Assembly (NCBI GenBank): GCA_958510875.1
Contig: CAUEHT010000001.1
Span: 1-64,000, forward strand
Origin: Endomychus coccineus
Lineage: Eukaryota; Arthropoda; Insecta; Coleoptera; Endomychidae
DNA length: 64,000 nt
Direction of reading: 5' to 3'
Position numbers and translations under genes: made by a program. The notes beneath the pieces are model-generated. The model was given only the letters and a program-made list of their open reading frames with translations, was not told where the DNA came from and ran no database searches. Shown in pieces: positions 33,052 to 45,339 of this stretch. Each line of letters starts with the position of its first letter. Position 1 is the first letter of the stretch.

Positions 33052-33687
33052 CATTGAAAAACACCAAAGAAAAAATAATTTGATAATATTTGGACTAAAT
33101 GAACCACCTGCAGGAAGAAATCAGATCGAATACACAATAACTAAAATAAGACAACTAATTGAAGAAGAATTTAAGAATATGAATTAAATAATTTATACAC
33201 ACTAGGTAAGCAACAAGAAAAGAACAAACCAATTAAACGGGAATTAGTTTTATTTATGAAAAAAGTTCAAATCTTATCAAATGCAAAGAAACTAAAAGGC
33301 ACAAATATTAGAATATCACACGACTTAACTATAGAAGAAAGATCTGAAGATAAGATTCTACGAAAATACCTAAGCATTGCCAGACAAAAAAACTATAACG
33401 CATATATTAGAAGAAATAAATTATTTATAAATGATGAAAAGTTCACAGTTGATGATCTAAGAGAAGAACCAGAAGAAGAAAAAGAGGAAGAAAGAAGACC
33501 ACAAAGCGCTCCTGCTACTCCTGTTACGCAAAAAACTGAAGAGTTTGAAGATGTGTTTGAAGATTTAGAAAAAAATGATGAGGAACCTAACAAATTTACC
33601 AATATTGAAAAATATCCATTGAAAAATTCAGTTTTTGTGAGACCAAAAACAAGATCAGTAGTCCAGAAAACACCAAAAAACGAATAA
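33052..33687 (+). pseudogene. LINE A ORF1, C-terminal piece
   Basis: Continues the frame cut at 30699: HQRKNNLIIFGLNEPP matches LRKNNIIVHGIES in LINE B, the RNA-binding part of ORF1. A frameshift near 33175-33185 moves to a frame with NNLYTLGKQQEKNKPIKREL, KLKGTNIRISHDLTIEER and an acidic, Pro-rich C-terminus ending at 33687. LINE B (35409-36226) has the same order, confirming the joined reading. Confidence 0.75.
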
Positions 33688-33721
33688 AGAAATACTTGCA
33701 TATCTTCCTACTTAAACTAAT

Positions 33722-35035
33722 ATGGATCCTTACATTAGAGATTTTCAGAACACAAGCATTGAAACATATGAATTAAAAAATCTAAACGAACTAGACGAAA
33801 TCTTTCAAGTAAATAATATGAACAAAAAAATAAATATCTTACATCAAAATATAAGAAGTATCTCAAAGAATTTAGAAGAATTTAAAATAATGTTTAGTGA
33901 AATTGAGACAAAATTTCGATATTTTAGTTTTTACAGAAACATGGTTGGTTCATAATTTGCAACTTTATAATCTATCGGGATATAGAATTATATACAATAA
34001 AAGCTCATTAAATAAATCAGATGGTGTCATGGTATATATTAATGAAAATATACCATGCAGCAACAACATTATAAAATTTAATGAAATAAGTGTTTTGGAA
34101 ATTGTATGTGAAATTTACAAAGTTAACGTTAAAGTATTAGCTGTATATAGAAGTCCGTCAACTTGCCAAAATGAGTTCAATGAAAACTTATTATTTAAAT
34201 TATCAAACTCACAATGTAGACATTAGTATAATGTTAGGAGATATGAATATTGACATACAACATGAAAATATATTAGCAAATGATTATATTAATATACTAA
34301 ATGAATCTGGATATTACTCAACAATAAATAAACCTACTAGAGTAAGTACAGATGGCTCGAGTTCGTGTATAGACCATATATTTTTAAAAAGTAAAGTCGA
34401 TAGAACAGATTCTATAATACCTGCAGTTGTCGAGTCAAACATTACTGATCATTTCTTAATTGCATTACAAATTGTATTACCAGATAAGCTATACATTAAA
34501 AATAACAAAACAGATGTATATATAAAAACAATATATTACGAAAAGCTTAAAATACTGAGCTCTGAAATTGATTGGGATACCTCATACCAATTTACAAATA
34601 TAGAAACTTGTTCAACTTATTTTGTAAATAAATTAATGCATATTATACAAGAAAGTACATTAGTAAAAAAGTTGAAAAAACAAGATGTAAAGCGAAAATC
34701 CTGGGTAACTTCTGGTCTGGTCAAGTCAATAAAACAAAAGCATATTTTGTATCGTAACATGTTAAAAAATCCAACTAATATTGAACTAAACAATTAATAT
34801 GCATTATTTAGAAATAAATTGAATAATCTCATTAAAATTAGCAAAAAAAATATTTTGATAAACAAATAGAAAAAAATAAAAATAGATCAAGTTCATTGTG
34901 GAATGTAATAAACAACCTTACACAGAATAAAAATAAACAAACGCAAATTATAGAACTTATAAATAAAGAAGGTCGATTAGTAGAAGACAAACTAGCTATA
35001 AGAAACGAAATGAACAACGTTTTTATAAATATAGG
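33722..35035 (+). pseudogene. LINE A ORF2: APE-type endonuclease, truncated before RT
   Basis: Segments in three frames give NILHQNIRSISKN, then DILVFTETWL, VLAVYRSPS, IMLGDMNIDI, CIDHIFLK and ITDHFL. These are the exonuclease-endonuclease-phosphatase domain motifs of a Jockey/CR1-like non-LTR element; this nuclease nicks target DNA. Frameshifts lie near 33905 and 34215. After the stop at 34797 a decayed linker (YFDKQIEKNKN, SSSLWNVINNL, LINKEGRLVEDKLAI) runs to about 35035 where the element stops. The RT domain is absent. Confidence 0.8.
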
Positions 35036-35408
35036 GGAACATCTATAGAAATATTGTCGTGTGGTGATGATGTTGTGCGAACTAATGTGCTATAAAATAA
35101 ATGTTGAAAAAGTTATAGAAAACTGAACTATAATAATGAAAACTAAATAAAATAAGTATAAAACAAAATGCAGTATATGCTCAAGAACATTTATAGTGAG
35201 AAGTATTCTAAATTGCCGTTCAATCAAATATAATTAGGAATTACTTGGAAATTCCGTTATATTGAAGTGTTATCTTCTACATAAAAAAGTTAGATTATAA
35301 ATTGGAATGTGATATAAGAACACGGTACATCACCTCTGTAACACAGCTGATACCTAAAGGAAATCATACACTCGCAAGCTGTGGAAATTTAAATAAACCA
35401 CCTTTAAC

Positions 35409-36226
35409 ATGAATAATATTTCAAACGCACAACTACTTGAGGCAATAAATAAAAGTAAAAACGAAATAAAAGAACATTTTGATAATAAAATCAGCAAATT
35501 AGCTGATAAACTACAAGCTGCAAATGATAAAATTCGAAATTTGGAAAATCAAACCAGAAGAATTGAAAGCAAGGTCGAAAAATTAGAACAACACCTCCGA
35601 AAAAACAATATAATCGTACATGGAATAGAATCAAAAAATAATACAGAGGAAGAGCTCCTGAAATCTATCAATGAAAAATTTCCAAAATCTCTAAATATAG
35701 TAGTTGAGAAAAGTGACCTGAGTAACATATATACATTAGGAAAAGCCACTATCAAACCAATCAATTTGGAATTTTTGTCAAATTTCAAGGTAAAAGAAAT
35801 ATTACAGTCCTGTGTGAATTTTAAAGGCACAAACATTTTTGTCAACAAAGATCGAACCATAAAAGAACAACACGAACAAAAAATTCTTCGTAAACTAAAA
35901 AAAACACCCTTCAAATAAAAGGAGAGACATTTACAGTGGAAAACCTGAAAATCATTGAAGAGAACTTAAATCAACCGAGTAACATTAAATCAAATAGCGC
36001 TCCACCCACCCCAGGAAGAAAGCAAAGCGAATCAGAATACTCAGATTCTGAAGTGTTTGAGAGCCAACCAGATAACGTGAAACAACCCACAAACGAAAAC
36101 CTGGAACCAACTGAACAACTAGAAATTTTGAGAAGTGCTGGAATTGAAGGAAGAAATAAACAGGACAAAAAAATAGAAACACCTACGTTAGGTAATAAAA
36201 TAGCACGTACGTTCTCGCGGACGTAA
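35409..36226 (+). pseudogene. LINE B ORF1 (coiled-coil RNA-binding protein)
   Basis: ATG at 35409 after an apparent 5' UTR from about 35036. Residues 1-75 are coiled coil (ISKLADKLQAANDKIRNLEN), followed by LRKNNIIVHGIES and FKGTNIFVNKDRTIKEQHEQ. The frame closes at 35918, but the continuation (LQIKGETFTVENL then a Pro/Ser-rich acidic tail) is one frame over, so an indel sits in the A run at about 35898-35906. The second part ends at 36226 inside an inserted PLE tail, so its last residues are not native. It is the same family as LINE A, a second copy in tandem. Confidence 0.75.
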
Positions 36227-36375
36227 TGTGTAGAACTGGATTCTCGGGTATTGATCCGCGTTGTGTGGTTTCGGTCCTCAAAAGGACCAATTTCACGACG
36301 TTTCGGCAAAGTCGCATTTGCCATCTTCAGGTGATTCGACCGTAGAGTGTGGATTTTCCAGACTATATATATGTA
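36212..36375 (-). mobile_element. PLE 3' tail inserted in LINE B (reverse orientation)
   Basis: Reverse complement of about 1370-1525, high identity by eye. It truncates LINE B ORF1. No PLE coding sequence accompanies it. Confidence 0.8.
36285..36345 (-). ncRNA. Hammerhead-ribozyme-like motif
   Basis: Minus strand: CACCTGAAGATGGCAAATGC, then a loop and TTTGCCGAAACGTCGTG. It has core CTGAAGA, stem II GGCAAA/TTTGCC, GAAA and cleavage triplet GTC, stem I CAC/GTG extended by T-A. Stem III is only ACGT, so cleavage would need two RNAs. The extra T before stem II is a weakness. Unlike the copy at 1394-1452 the core C is kept. Confidence 0.5.
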
Positions 36376-36730
36376 AAAACGTAACGTACTGACTTCCAAA
36401 TATATATCGTTCCGACTTCCGAAATTGGAAGTCACAACGTTTTCAATGTTTTTAGTTAAAAAACGAATAATAGGTGTCGTGGACCCTAATGCCGAAAATT
36501 GGTGTGGATGTCATTTTGACCTCCAGTACCTACAAATTTGTCTTTTAGTTCCAGCATAATCTCTGTGGCGCTGGAGCTGTATATACATCACAAGGTTAAG
36601 AAAGATACTTTCATACTTCCATTTTAGCCTGATTATATGGCAACATTGCACTCGTTACATTGCGCATGTCTTTTGTCGGTACTTGAAGTTTTAAAAGTGT
36701 TCAAGTGTTAAGTGAATTGAAGAATAAATA

Positions 36731-39700
36731 ATGTCATCTCGAGGTTCATTGATGTTAAGCTTAGTTAAACAAAAAGGTATGTATACATGAATCTTAATAC
36801 TGATCTTCTAAAAACTCTAAAATCTAATCTAAAGCCATATAACCTACTTTGAATAATTCCCGCCCTAAATAAATCTTAAAGTCTACTGTGGAAAAGAGTG
36901 TTCGTGATTTTACTATTACTTAAAAATTCTATACATATGAACAGAGTATATAGATAAATTTCATTTGAAGATACAACTTTCTGAATTTAATATTATGAAG
37001 GACTGTGTCTAACTATGATAATATTTACGCATTTAAAATGTGAAAGTTCTTCAGAACATTTTTTTTACACTCATCGAATATGATTCAGGCTATCTTATTC
37101 CCAACAAATTCTGCTAAAATCTAGACCACTAATAAACATGGAAATTTGATGGAAGATAATATACAATTGAATATAATATAAAAATTATGAATATATTCAC
37201 CGAAACTTCTCATTGAAAATTTTCACTTCTAGTTTCAATCTCTGGCGCATTTTGAATTGAAATATTCTTTAATCTCTATCGCTTCCAGTTGTGCTGAGAC
37301 CGTAGCTTATATTTATTTCTCTTTTCAATCTGTTTCATTATTGTTTGTTTTGATTTCTTTTAACTAATGCACAAAGAGAAATACAAACCTATAAAAACAT
37401 CAAAACGATTCTGGTACATCTCCTAAGTAACTATGAATCTTTTCTACAGATGAATCAAATATTGCTGCTGAAAAATCACCTATGATAATATGTAATCAAG
37501 AAAGTTCGGTGAGTCATTTTTAAAATTCTTTTCGTATAAGATGATTACTATATACTAAATTGCTTTCTTGAATGTATATTCATTCATTTGTTTGTTTTTA
37601 GAAATACAGTACAGGAAGCAGTCCCATTGAATTTGACGACCAGTATAATTCTGAAGTTGATAACAATAAAGAGAATTTGGATAGTTATTGTCTACATAGT
37701 CAAGATTCATTTACTGAAATTAAAAAAAAACTGTATGCTATCGTAACTCTCAGATTGATAATTATGAATGTAATAATGATTCATACAATTTTGAAAATCA
37801 AGATGAGCTTCGTTTGTGTGCTGAAAATAAAAATTCAGCATATATCCGTGAATTCATTCTGAATGAATCAACTGATTTTGATAACCTACCACTATTGCAA
37901 ACGACGTTCAGAATGTGATTCAAAATGATAGTAGCACTTGTTTTTGTAGAAAAATAAGCAAATCTAAGGCATGCTTGGAGGATATTTGCGAATGTGCATA
38001 CGTATCAGAAACTTTCTCGTCAGATTCTACTGACAATAATTCTGACTCTGATTTCTTTGACTTGGAAGCTTATTCCAATTTTGTTGATAGGATTCCAAAA
38101 ACTCTAGAAATGTGTACATCTGATAGTCCAAGAGATAATATTACAGTTACATCAAATTCTTTTATGAAAGATTTTACGGACAATGTCGTCGACAAGAGTA
38201 AAGTTATTGAAACATCCTTACTGGAAAGTATTCCTACTGAAACAGCCACTGACGATACTAACTCAGATTCTGATGTGAATAATCATTTTGATTTTGAGTC
38301 CTCTGGCAGTTCAGAGATTTTGGATTCTTCTACTACATCAAAACGAAATATATCTTTCATTCCAGAAAACACAAATGGAAATGCTCCAAAACAAAGTATA
38401 TTTTCAATTCAAAAAACCACAAATGAGAATGACCTAGAAGATGCACCTCTCTCAGAGAGATTACGGAATGAGAGAAGAGAAAATTTAAAAGTTATGCGAT
38501 GTACATTTTGTGAAAATGATATAGCTACAAAAAATTTCATGAGGCATTTGAAGAGAAATCATCAGGATGAGAATGAAGTACGTAAAATTTTCGAGTTTCC
38601 GAAACGTAGTTAAGATAGGCGAAAAGCTTTAGCTTTACTAAGGAATGACACCAACTTCAATCTCTACATAAATGGAGAAGTAAGACCTAACAGAAAACGC
38701 AATGAGAAGCTCGGTTTAAGTTACACTAAATATTATCCTTGTGAGTTTTGTAAAGGTTTATATCTGAAGAGTTATTTGAAACGACATGCTAAAAGTTGTG
38801 GATATAACAAAGCTTCTCAAAATCTGTAAAATACTAGGATGAAACATTTAGGGAATTCACAAACATTAACTGCTTGTGCTATAGATCCAACTAATGTTAT
38901 ATCTCAACTGGACATAAAAGAGAAGGTTTTCCAGATAATGAAAGCGGATGATATAAGTTTCGAAGCTAAAAAAGATCTTCTTATAGCGAATTTTGGTGAG
39001 TCCTATCTAAAAAAGCATAAGAGAGAGCGCATGGCCTATGCATGCAGTAATAGAATGAGAGAGCTTTCGCGTCTTCTAATTCGGTATCGCCTGATTGTAA
39101 ATAACAAAGATCTCCAATTTAAAAATTTACTCCATCCAAAGAATTTTGATAATGTAGTTGCTGCAACACGAAGTATTGGGGGTTATGACCATATTAAAGC
39201 GCCTAGTCTTGCTATGCATATGGGAACCTCATTGAAACATGCCTGCGATGAATTGATCCATTTAATTTTACGACTAAGTAAGGGATTCAAATGTGAAACA
39301 ACAACAGTAGAAAGATTATGGTTGCAAAACATTCGAGATTTCAAGGACTTAGTTCAATCTCGTTGGAATACAGAGTTATCATCTCTTGCTAATGAAGACC
39401 TACAGGAGAAACGTTGGGAAAAACCGCTACTCTTGCCATTGGTGAGTGACATAAAGACATTTCGGGAAAAAAATTGCAAATGGCAAACGAATGCACTCTT
39501 CATCTACTCGAAAATACTGATACCAATAATGTACATCGTTACAAAACTCTGGTGCAATGCACTCTGTCATTATTAATACTGTTTAACAGGAGACGTATTG
39601 GTGATGTCCAGTACTTGAAATTAAAAGATTACCAAAATGACAAAAGAAGTAACACGACAGATTTTGAAAGTGCCTTATCAGAAACTGAAAAGATTTTAAC

Positions 39701-39915
39701 AACGAAATATAAAAGAGTCATCAATAGTGGGAAAGGAAGCAGAGCTGTGGTAATTTTGGTACCAGAAATACTGCAGAAATTTATGGACACATTATTATAC
39801 CATCGCTCTAAATTCATTCCACAAAATAATGAATATGTGTTCGCAATTCCGGGAAGCACTCTAAAATGAGGAAGAGGAGATATTACTATGAAAGCTTTGG
39901 TGAAGAAGATACCCC
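36731..39915 (+). pseudogene. Tyrosine-recombinase (Crypton-like) gene with zinc fingers, truncated by copia
   Basis: Exon 1 36731-36776 (MSSRGSLMLSLVKQK), exon 2 37450-37508, exon 3 from 37602, all with GT/AG borders that keep frame. A long acidic Ser/Asp-rich region follows, then two C2H2-type fingers (MRCTFCENDIATKNFMRHLK near 38490 and YYPCEFCKGLYLKSYLKRHA near 38735), a helical core-binding domain (38839 onward), and LLILFNRRRIGDVQYLKLKD at about 39560-39625, where the Arg matches the first catalytic Arg of tyrosine recombinases. Later H..R and Tyr motifs are missing because of an in-frame stop at 39867 and a copia LTR at 39916. Frameshifts occur near 37725, 37905 and 39470, plus stops at 38611 and 38827. 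Family placement is by motif only. Confidence 0.6.
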
Positions 39916-40098
39916 TGTTGATATGATGTACATTTATATTGGCAACACTGACTATGCTCTATATAGTTGCATGTCTATGCTTCAAGACACTTCCAAATAA
40001 TGGCCGCTGTTGTGTAATATTATATTTGTATTAATATGTTTTCTATAAATAAAAGTCATCAAGGACAATCTGAACAAGTTTTATTCATCATATTAACA
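39916..40098 (+). repeat. 5' LTR of a copia-type retrotransposon
   Basis: Begins TGTTGATATG and ends TATTAACA (TG...CA), with AATAAA near 40047. It is directly followed by TGGTAGCAGTCCGTGG at 40099, a primer-binding-like site of the kind used by copia elements (initiator-Met tRNA type). No 3' LTR was found. Confidence 0.65.
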
Positions 40099-40183
40099 TG
40101 GTAGCAGTCCGTGGTTTGAAGAATGAGGATCTGAAAGAAAATAATTTGTGTTCAGAAATTACAACAAGAAGCAACGTGATAAA

Positions 40184-40820
40184 ATGGCGAAAAACAGTGA
40201 TATAAATATTCCGATCTTTGATGGAGCAGACTATAGTAATTGGAAAATACGTATACTGAAATTCTTACAATTCAAGAAGTGTCAAGACGTTGTAATGCGA
40301 GAGAAAACAGACGACGACGATAATAAATGGGACGATCGTGATATTCAGGCGACTAACTATATTTACAGCGCCATAACGAACAAACAGTTAGAATACATAA
40401 GCGAATTGAATTCAGCTTATGAGGTTATCAAAAAATTTGATGAGATGTACCAGAAAAAGTCAACAGCTTTGCAAATTGTGTGTAGACATAACCTTGAAAA
40501 TGTCAAATTAAAAAATTATGAAGAAGTGTTCTTGTTTTTCGACGATTTTGAAAGAGCTGTGAATGAATTAAAGCAGGCAGGCGCAGTTATTACCGAGCAA
40601 GAAAAACTTAACTATATGTTAAAATCACTGCCACAGAATTATAGTCATATTGGTGATTTGATTGATGTGCTACCAGAAAAGGAGAGAACTGTTGATTATT
40701 TAAAAAGCAAAATAAAATTTAAAAAATGCAGATGAAAAATCTAGTGGAGCATCAAATGACAGTTCAAATGCTTTTCAAACAGAAACAAGGACGGTATCAC
40801 AAAATAGTTGTTTTACCTGT
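40184..40820 (+). pseudogene. Copia-type Gag, truncated at the zinc knuckle
   Basis: ATG at 40184 (MAKNSDINIPIFDGADYSNW), a typical UBN2/copia Gag start with PFDG.NY..W wording; helical capsid region to about residue 180 including LKSLPQNYSHIGDLIDVLP. The stop at 40733 follows an A run (about 40718-40726); one frame over, ...SNAFQTETRTVSQNSCFTC begins a CCHC knuckle, but after CFTC the sequence switches to another gene at about 40821. Pol is absent. Confidence 0.8.
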
Positions 40821-42808
40821 GTAAAATTTGATAATGATGATGGCAGTGCGATCGACGAAGGCACTGAAGGCTGTCGCGTTGCTTTAGTACATGAAAAATG
40901 GCTAACACCACGAAAAACCGAAGTATGGTGGCCACCATATAAGAATCAGGAAGTGTTCAATAAATGTTTGAAGAAAGGCGAAACCCCAAATGAATCTTGG
41001 CAAACCTTTAAAATCAAAAGATCTTTTTTCAAAGAAGGCGAGTAAAACTATTTTTTGATAACTGGTGACAGTTTATACGGGTTTCTAGTCAAGTAAACAG
41101 TTTTGAAGACTTGTGTTTATGTGCTGATTGTGACAATTATTTCTAGATAATTTTAAAAAGGCAAATCTAAAATTGAAAAAAGCAGAAGTTACGTCAGATG
41201 TTCAAACTGAAGAAGAACTTCCTCTTAAACGAATAATCAAACCAAAAAAATTGTTTGATGATGACAGTGATAGCGGCGATAGTACTGATGAAAATATTTA
41301 TAACAGTAATGAGATCCTTCCACCACCCCCAAAAATAAAAAAAATTTCTGCCATTGTAGTCAAAAAACCTGTCTTTGGAGAACAAAAATGTATGTTTTTT
41401 TAATAAGTGTGTTTATTTTACATTAACTATTAATATGATTATTTCAGATTTTCGAAAGACACTCTCCCAACATAATGATCCATCAGAAAATAATTATTTA
41501 AATGAGTCTATCAACAATAGCTCCCACAGTTTACATTTTACGAAGGAATCTGAAAAACATTGTTCTGAGAATACTCCACCAAAGTTGAACCATAGTTCAC
41601 AAAAACCTTATAATACAACACCTGATAAAGAAGAATCATTTGAGCTTGTGTTGCAAAGCGCAAACAAAACTCGAAGTAAATTTTATGAAAAAAAATCTAG
41701 TAAGTAAAATTTTTAATGTAAAATGTTTGTTATTAAAATATTTTTTAGCTCATAATTCAGCACACAGCAGTACCTTCAAATTTTCTAATGCGACCCCTAG
41801 AGATGAACCTTTTGAGAATAGGTTATTCCATAGCTCAACACAAAGTTCTCTTTTGAATAACTCTAATAGAAATGATTCACATGAAAAGAAGTGTAGTGAG
41901 TTGATTTTTTAATCTAAAATATCTATTATTATGTAAATAATTTTTAGCAACGGAAAAATTGGTAAAGCTTCTTCAAGAAGTAAAACACAATTCAGAAGAA
42001 ATATTATACTTGCTTAGACAAGAAAGAAATGTCGATGGCTTAAGACTGAATTTGCCACCAGACATACCGGTTTCTTTCCCAATCCAAACATTAAGAGAAT
42101 TAACTATTTTGGAAAAATATTTAAATGATCCAGAAAATTTTAAAGCTTTAGTAATTTTTTTTATTAACTGATATTATACAACACAATAAACAAAATATTT
42201 ATTTTATAAGAGTAAACTCAACACAAAATATAATTGATATTCATTATTAATATTACAGCTGCAATCTTACAAAATAAGTATTTGGCCATAGAGATTTTGT
42301 TTTTGAGATTATTAATTTATTATACAGCATACAGCGGTATGAAATGGCGTCATTTATCTCCATACAGGAAACTTCTGAAAACTGTGAGATCGTTCTCTAA
42401 TTTTTATGTCCTTTTTATTATAAAAAAATTTTATTACAAATTTAACAAATATTTAATTTTATATCTGTTTCGTTACAGATTTCGCACTATTCATTAAAAG
42501 GCGGAAAGGATGAAGGAAGTAAAACAAGAGCAATATTAAGATGTTTATTTTCTGAGACATTGGCGTCAGAGTTCAGCTTTAAAGGAACAAGGAACGATAA
42601 GAGAGCGTTTGAAGGTTTAAAATTGCATAAACTTGTAGTAGGTAAATATACTGAAAATTTTAATTTTTCTCAAAATAATTTTTATTTCAATTTAGATGCA
42701 GTTTTGTTTACATGCAAGAATGTAACTCAAGTTCAAATTGACAATGTTGTGAAAGATTGGCTGAAAAATGCACCCAAAGTGGCAAGAAGACGTTCAAAGG
42801 CTAATTAA
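40821..42808 (+). pseudogene. DUF4806-type protein gene of an EnSpm-like transposon, 5' truncated
   Basis: Exon at 40821-41041 encodes RVALVHEKWLTPRKTEVWWP and SWQTFKIKRSFF, the N-terminal domain seen in DUF4806 proteins. Later exons with consistent GT/AG sites: 41147-41388, 41448-41699, 41749-41895, 41948-42150, one or two near 42259-42365, about 42479-42641 (LKGGKDEGSKTRAILRCLFS), and 42696-42808. LNLPPDIPVSFPIQTLREL and FSETLASEFSFKGTRNDKRA form the DUF4806 core. The first donor (41042) does not join in frame with 41147, so a small lesion is there. These proteins accompany transposases in animal repeats and are suspected DNA-binding partners; role unproven. Confidence 0.65.
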
Positions 42809-42847
42809 GATTAACCTTTTTGTTTGTCCTAAAATCAAAAATTGAAT

Positions 42848-44911
42848 ATGCCTAAAAGTAACTTGAAAAAAATTATTTCAAAAAGACAACAATACCGGCG
42901 AATTAAAAAGGAAGTTGAAAATTTTTTTGCTAACAATTCTGAAACAAATATTATCAATAGTCTTGTCGCAAGTTGCCAAAATATTTGCCAAACTAATTCA
43001 GACTTTGATTGTTCTTTCCCTCATGAGTCTGATAACTTTAACAATTGTTCTTTAGATTTATCTGATTATTCTGATCATAACTCATCTTCAAATAGTGATA
43101 ATAATAACGATGATGATAGCGATAATAATGTTGAGAGTAGTTGCAATTCATTAGATTTAAAATCGCAGTTACGTATTTGGACAGCTTCTTGTTGTGTCAA
43201 TCATGCAACCGTAAATAAATTACTGCATATTTTGTCGGATTATCATCCAGAACTTCCTTTGGATAGTCGTACATTAATGTCGACTCCTAAGCATTTTGAA
43301 ACGGTTAAATTAATGAACGGAGAATACGTTCATTTGGGTTTAGAAAGAGCAATACCGCAATTTCTCAAACAAAATCCTAATTTTATCGAAGAAAAAATAC
43401 AGGTAAGTTTTAACATGGACGGATTGCCTTTATTTAAGAGCAGTAACGTAGAATGTTGGCCTATATTAGGTTTAATTAAAAATGAAAATTTTAATATAAA
43501 TCCTTTTGTTATTGGAATATATTGTGGTTCATCTAAGCCTAAACCATTAGAACTATATTTGGAACAGTTTGTTGCAGAATGTAAACGTATGCAAAAGGGA
43601 TTTGATTTTAATAATAAAAAATTCTGGTTGAAAATTCATAGCTTTATATGTGATGCTCCCGCTAAAGCTTTTGTCAAATCTATCAAATCTACCTGTGGAT
43701 ATTCTTCTTGCGACAAGTGTGAAGTTTCTGGTGAATATGTAAAAAATCGAGTTGTTTTGAATGATCTGTCTTCAAAAAAGAGGACTGATCAATCTTTCAG
43801 AGCTTTAGCAGATGATGATCATCATACCGGAATAACTCCATTGATTGAATTAGAAATTGATATGGTTAACACTTTTCCATGTGACTATATGCATAACGTT
43901 TGCTTAGGAATTATGCGAAAATTACTCAACTATTGGGTAAGTGGAAATAATTTTTCAGTAAAGTTATCTAGTAGCAAAATAAATTTGATATCAAAAAATT
44001 TAATTGAATTAAAGCCATTTATTCCAATTGAAATAAATAGAAAATCTCGATCGCTTTCCGATTTAGCCCGATATAAAGCTACTGAATATAGAACTTTTCT
44101 TTTATACACCGGCATTGTTGTCTTAAAAAAAATTGTTAGTGACTCTGTTTATAAGCATTATCTTTTATTACATGCTGCTGTTTCATTTTTGATGTTGGTC
44201 GAAGATGAAAGTGACTGTCAGTTAGCATCGAAGTTTATTGAAACTTTTATTGTATATGGCGTTCAAATTTATGGTTCAGAGTTTCCGATATACAATATCC
44301 ATATGGCAAGTCATTTATGTGATGATGTTCGTCGTTTTGGAAAGCTGGATAACTTTTCAGCTTTCCCTTTCGAAAATCATTTAAAAATGATTAAAAATTT
44401 AATTCGGTCTAGTAAAAGTCCAATTCAACAGATTTGCAGAAGATTATCGGAATTTGATGAAGCAATGTTGGCAAACATTTCGAAAACCACGAATAATAGA
44501 ACAGGAACATGTTATATGAAACATAATGAAGGACCATGTATAAACCATAATTTTCTGTTTAGTCAATTTAAAAAAATACAATTAGATTGTTTTGTATTAA
44601 CAACTTTTATGTACAGTAGAGCTAATTGTTACTTTTTTACTAATAATTTTGTAGTACGCGTCGAAAATATCTTACAACAGCACACCAGTAAAGAGATAAC
44701 TTTAATAGGTAAAAAATTTCAAATGAAACCAGATAACTACTTTTACAAATATCCTATCGATTCACGACGTCATAAAATATGTACTGTATCTGATCTAGCT
44801 TTAGAAAATGAACCATGGCCTCTTTCATGTATTGAAGGCAAAACCATGCTACTACCACAAAAAAATTCTGTATTTGTTTGTATACCTTTATTGCATACCA
44901 GGCAGAGTTAA
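42848..44911 (+). CDS. EnSpm/CMC-type transposase-like protein (688 aa)
   Basis: ATG at 42848 (MPKSNLKKIISKRQ); no intron, no break. An Asp/Asn/Ser-rich acidic stretch at residues 45-105 precedes the catalytic part: VSFNMDGLPLFKSSN, SFICDAPAKAFVKS, CGYSSCDKCEVSGEY, then DMVNTFPCDYMHNVCLGIMR, and later SAFPFENHLKMIKNLIRSS. The MDG, DAPA and DYMH acids fit the DDE layout of CACTA/EnSpm (CMC) transposases, which cut near short terminal repeats. It follows the DUF4806 gene by 39 bases in the same direction, so the two form the gene pair of one DNA transposon. It is the largest intact ORF in the window. Confidence 0.7.
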   Translation: MPKSNLKKIISKRQQYRRIKKEVENFFANNSETNIINSLVASCQNICQTNSDFDCSFPHESDNFNNCSLDLSDYSDHNSSSNSDNNNDDDSDNNVESSCNSLDLKSQLRIWTASCCVNHATVNKLLHILSDYHPELPLDSRTLMSTPKHFETVKLMNGEYVHLGLERAIPQFLKQNPNFIEEKIQVSFNMDGLPLFKSSNVECWPILGLIKNENFNINPFVIGIYCGSSKPKPLELYLEQFVAECKRMQKGFDFNNKKFWLKIHSFICDAPAKAFVKSIKSTCGYSSCDKCEVSGEYVKNRVVLNDLSSKKRTDQSFRALADDDHHTGITPLIELEIDMVNTFPCDYMHNVCLGIMRKLLNYWVSGNNFSVKLSSSKINLISKNLIELKPFIPIEINRKSRSLSDLARYKATEYRTFLLYTGIVVLKKIVSDSVYKHYLLLHAAVSFLMLVEDESDCQLASKFIETFIVYGVQIYGSEFPIYNIHMASHLCDDVRRFGKLDNFSAFPFENHLKMIKNLIRSSKSPIQQICRRLSEFDEAMLANISKTTNNRTGTCYMKHNEGPCINHNFLFSQFKKIQLDCFVLTTFMYSRANCYFFTNNFVVRVENILQQHTSKEITLIGKKFQMKPDNYFYKYPIDSRRHKICTVSDLALENEPWPLSCIEGKTMLLPQKNSVFVCIPLLHTRQS

Positions 44912-45339
44912 ACTGTACAGCCTTTTGTCCATTTGTATTTTAACGTCTCAACCAACGTTTCGTTTATTGTGTGGAATAATGTTATGTTTTGATAAGGTAT
45001 TAATATTTTAGTTTGATAAGCGACTCAAATAAGCAGAGGTGACAGTATAGCCTTTTGTCCATTTATATATTTATCTGTGCGCGTTAACACAATTGATGTT
45101 TCGTTTTGTATTCAAAATAATTTTGTTTGATAGTGACTATCTAAGGGAAATTTACTGTATAACCTTTTTTATTCATTTATATTTATCTATGCTCGTTAAC
45201 ACTTCCAACTAATGTTTCGTTTTGTGTGTAAAATAATTTTTTGTTTGATATTGTATATAATTTTTTATTGTTTGTAGTGTACATACCTACTTATAATAAA
45301 TATTCGTAAATATTAATTTGTTTTTTGATTTGCTGTACC

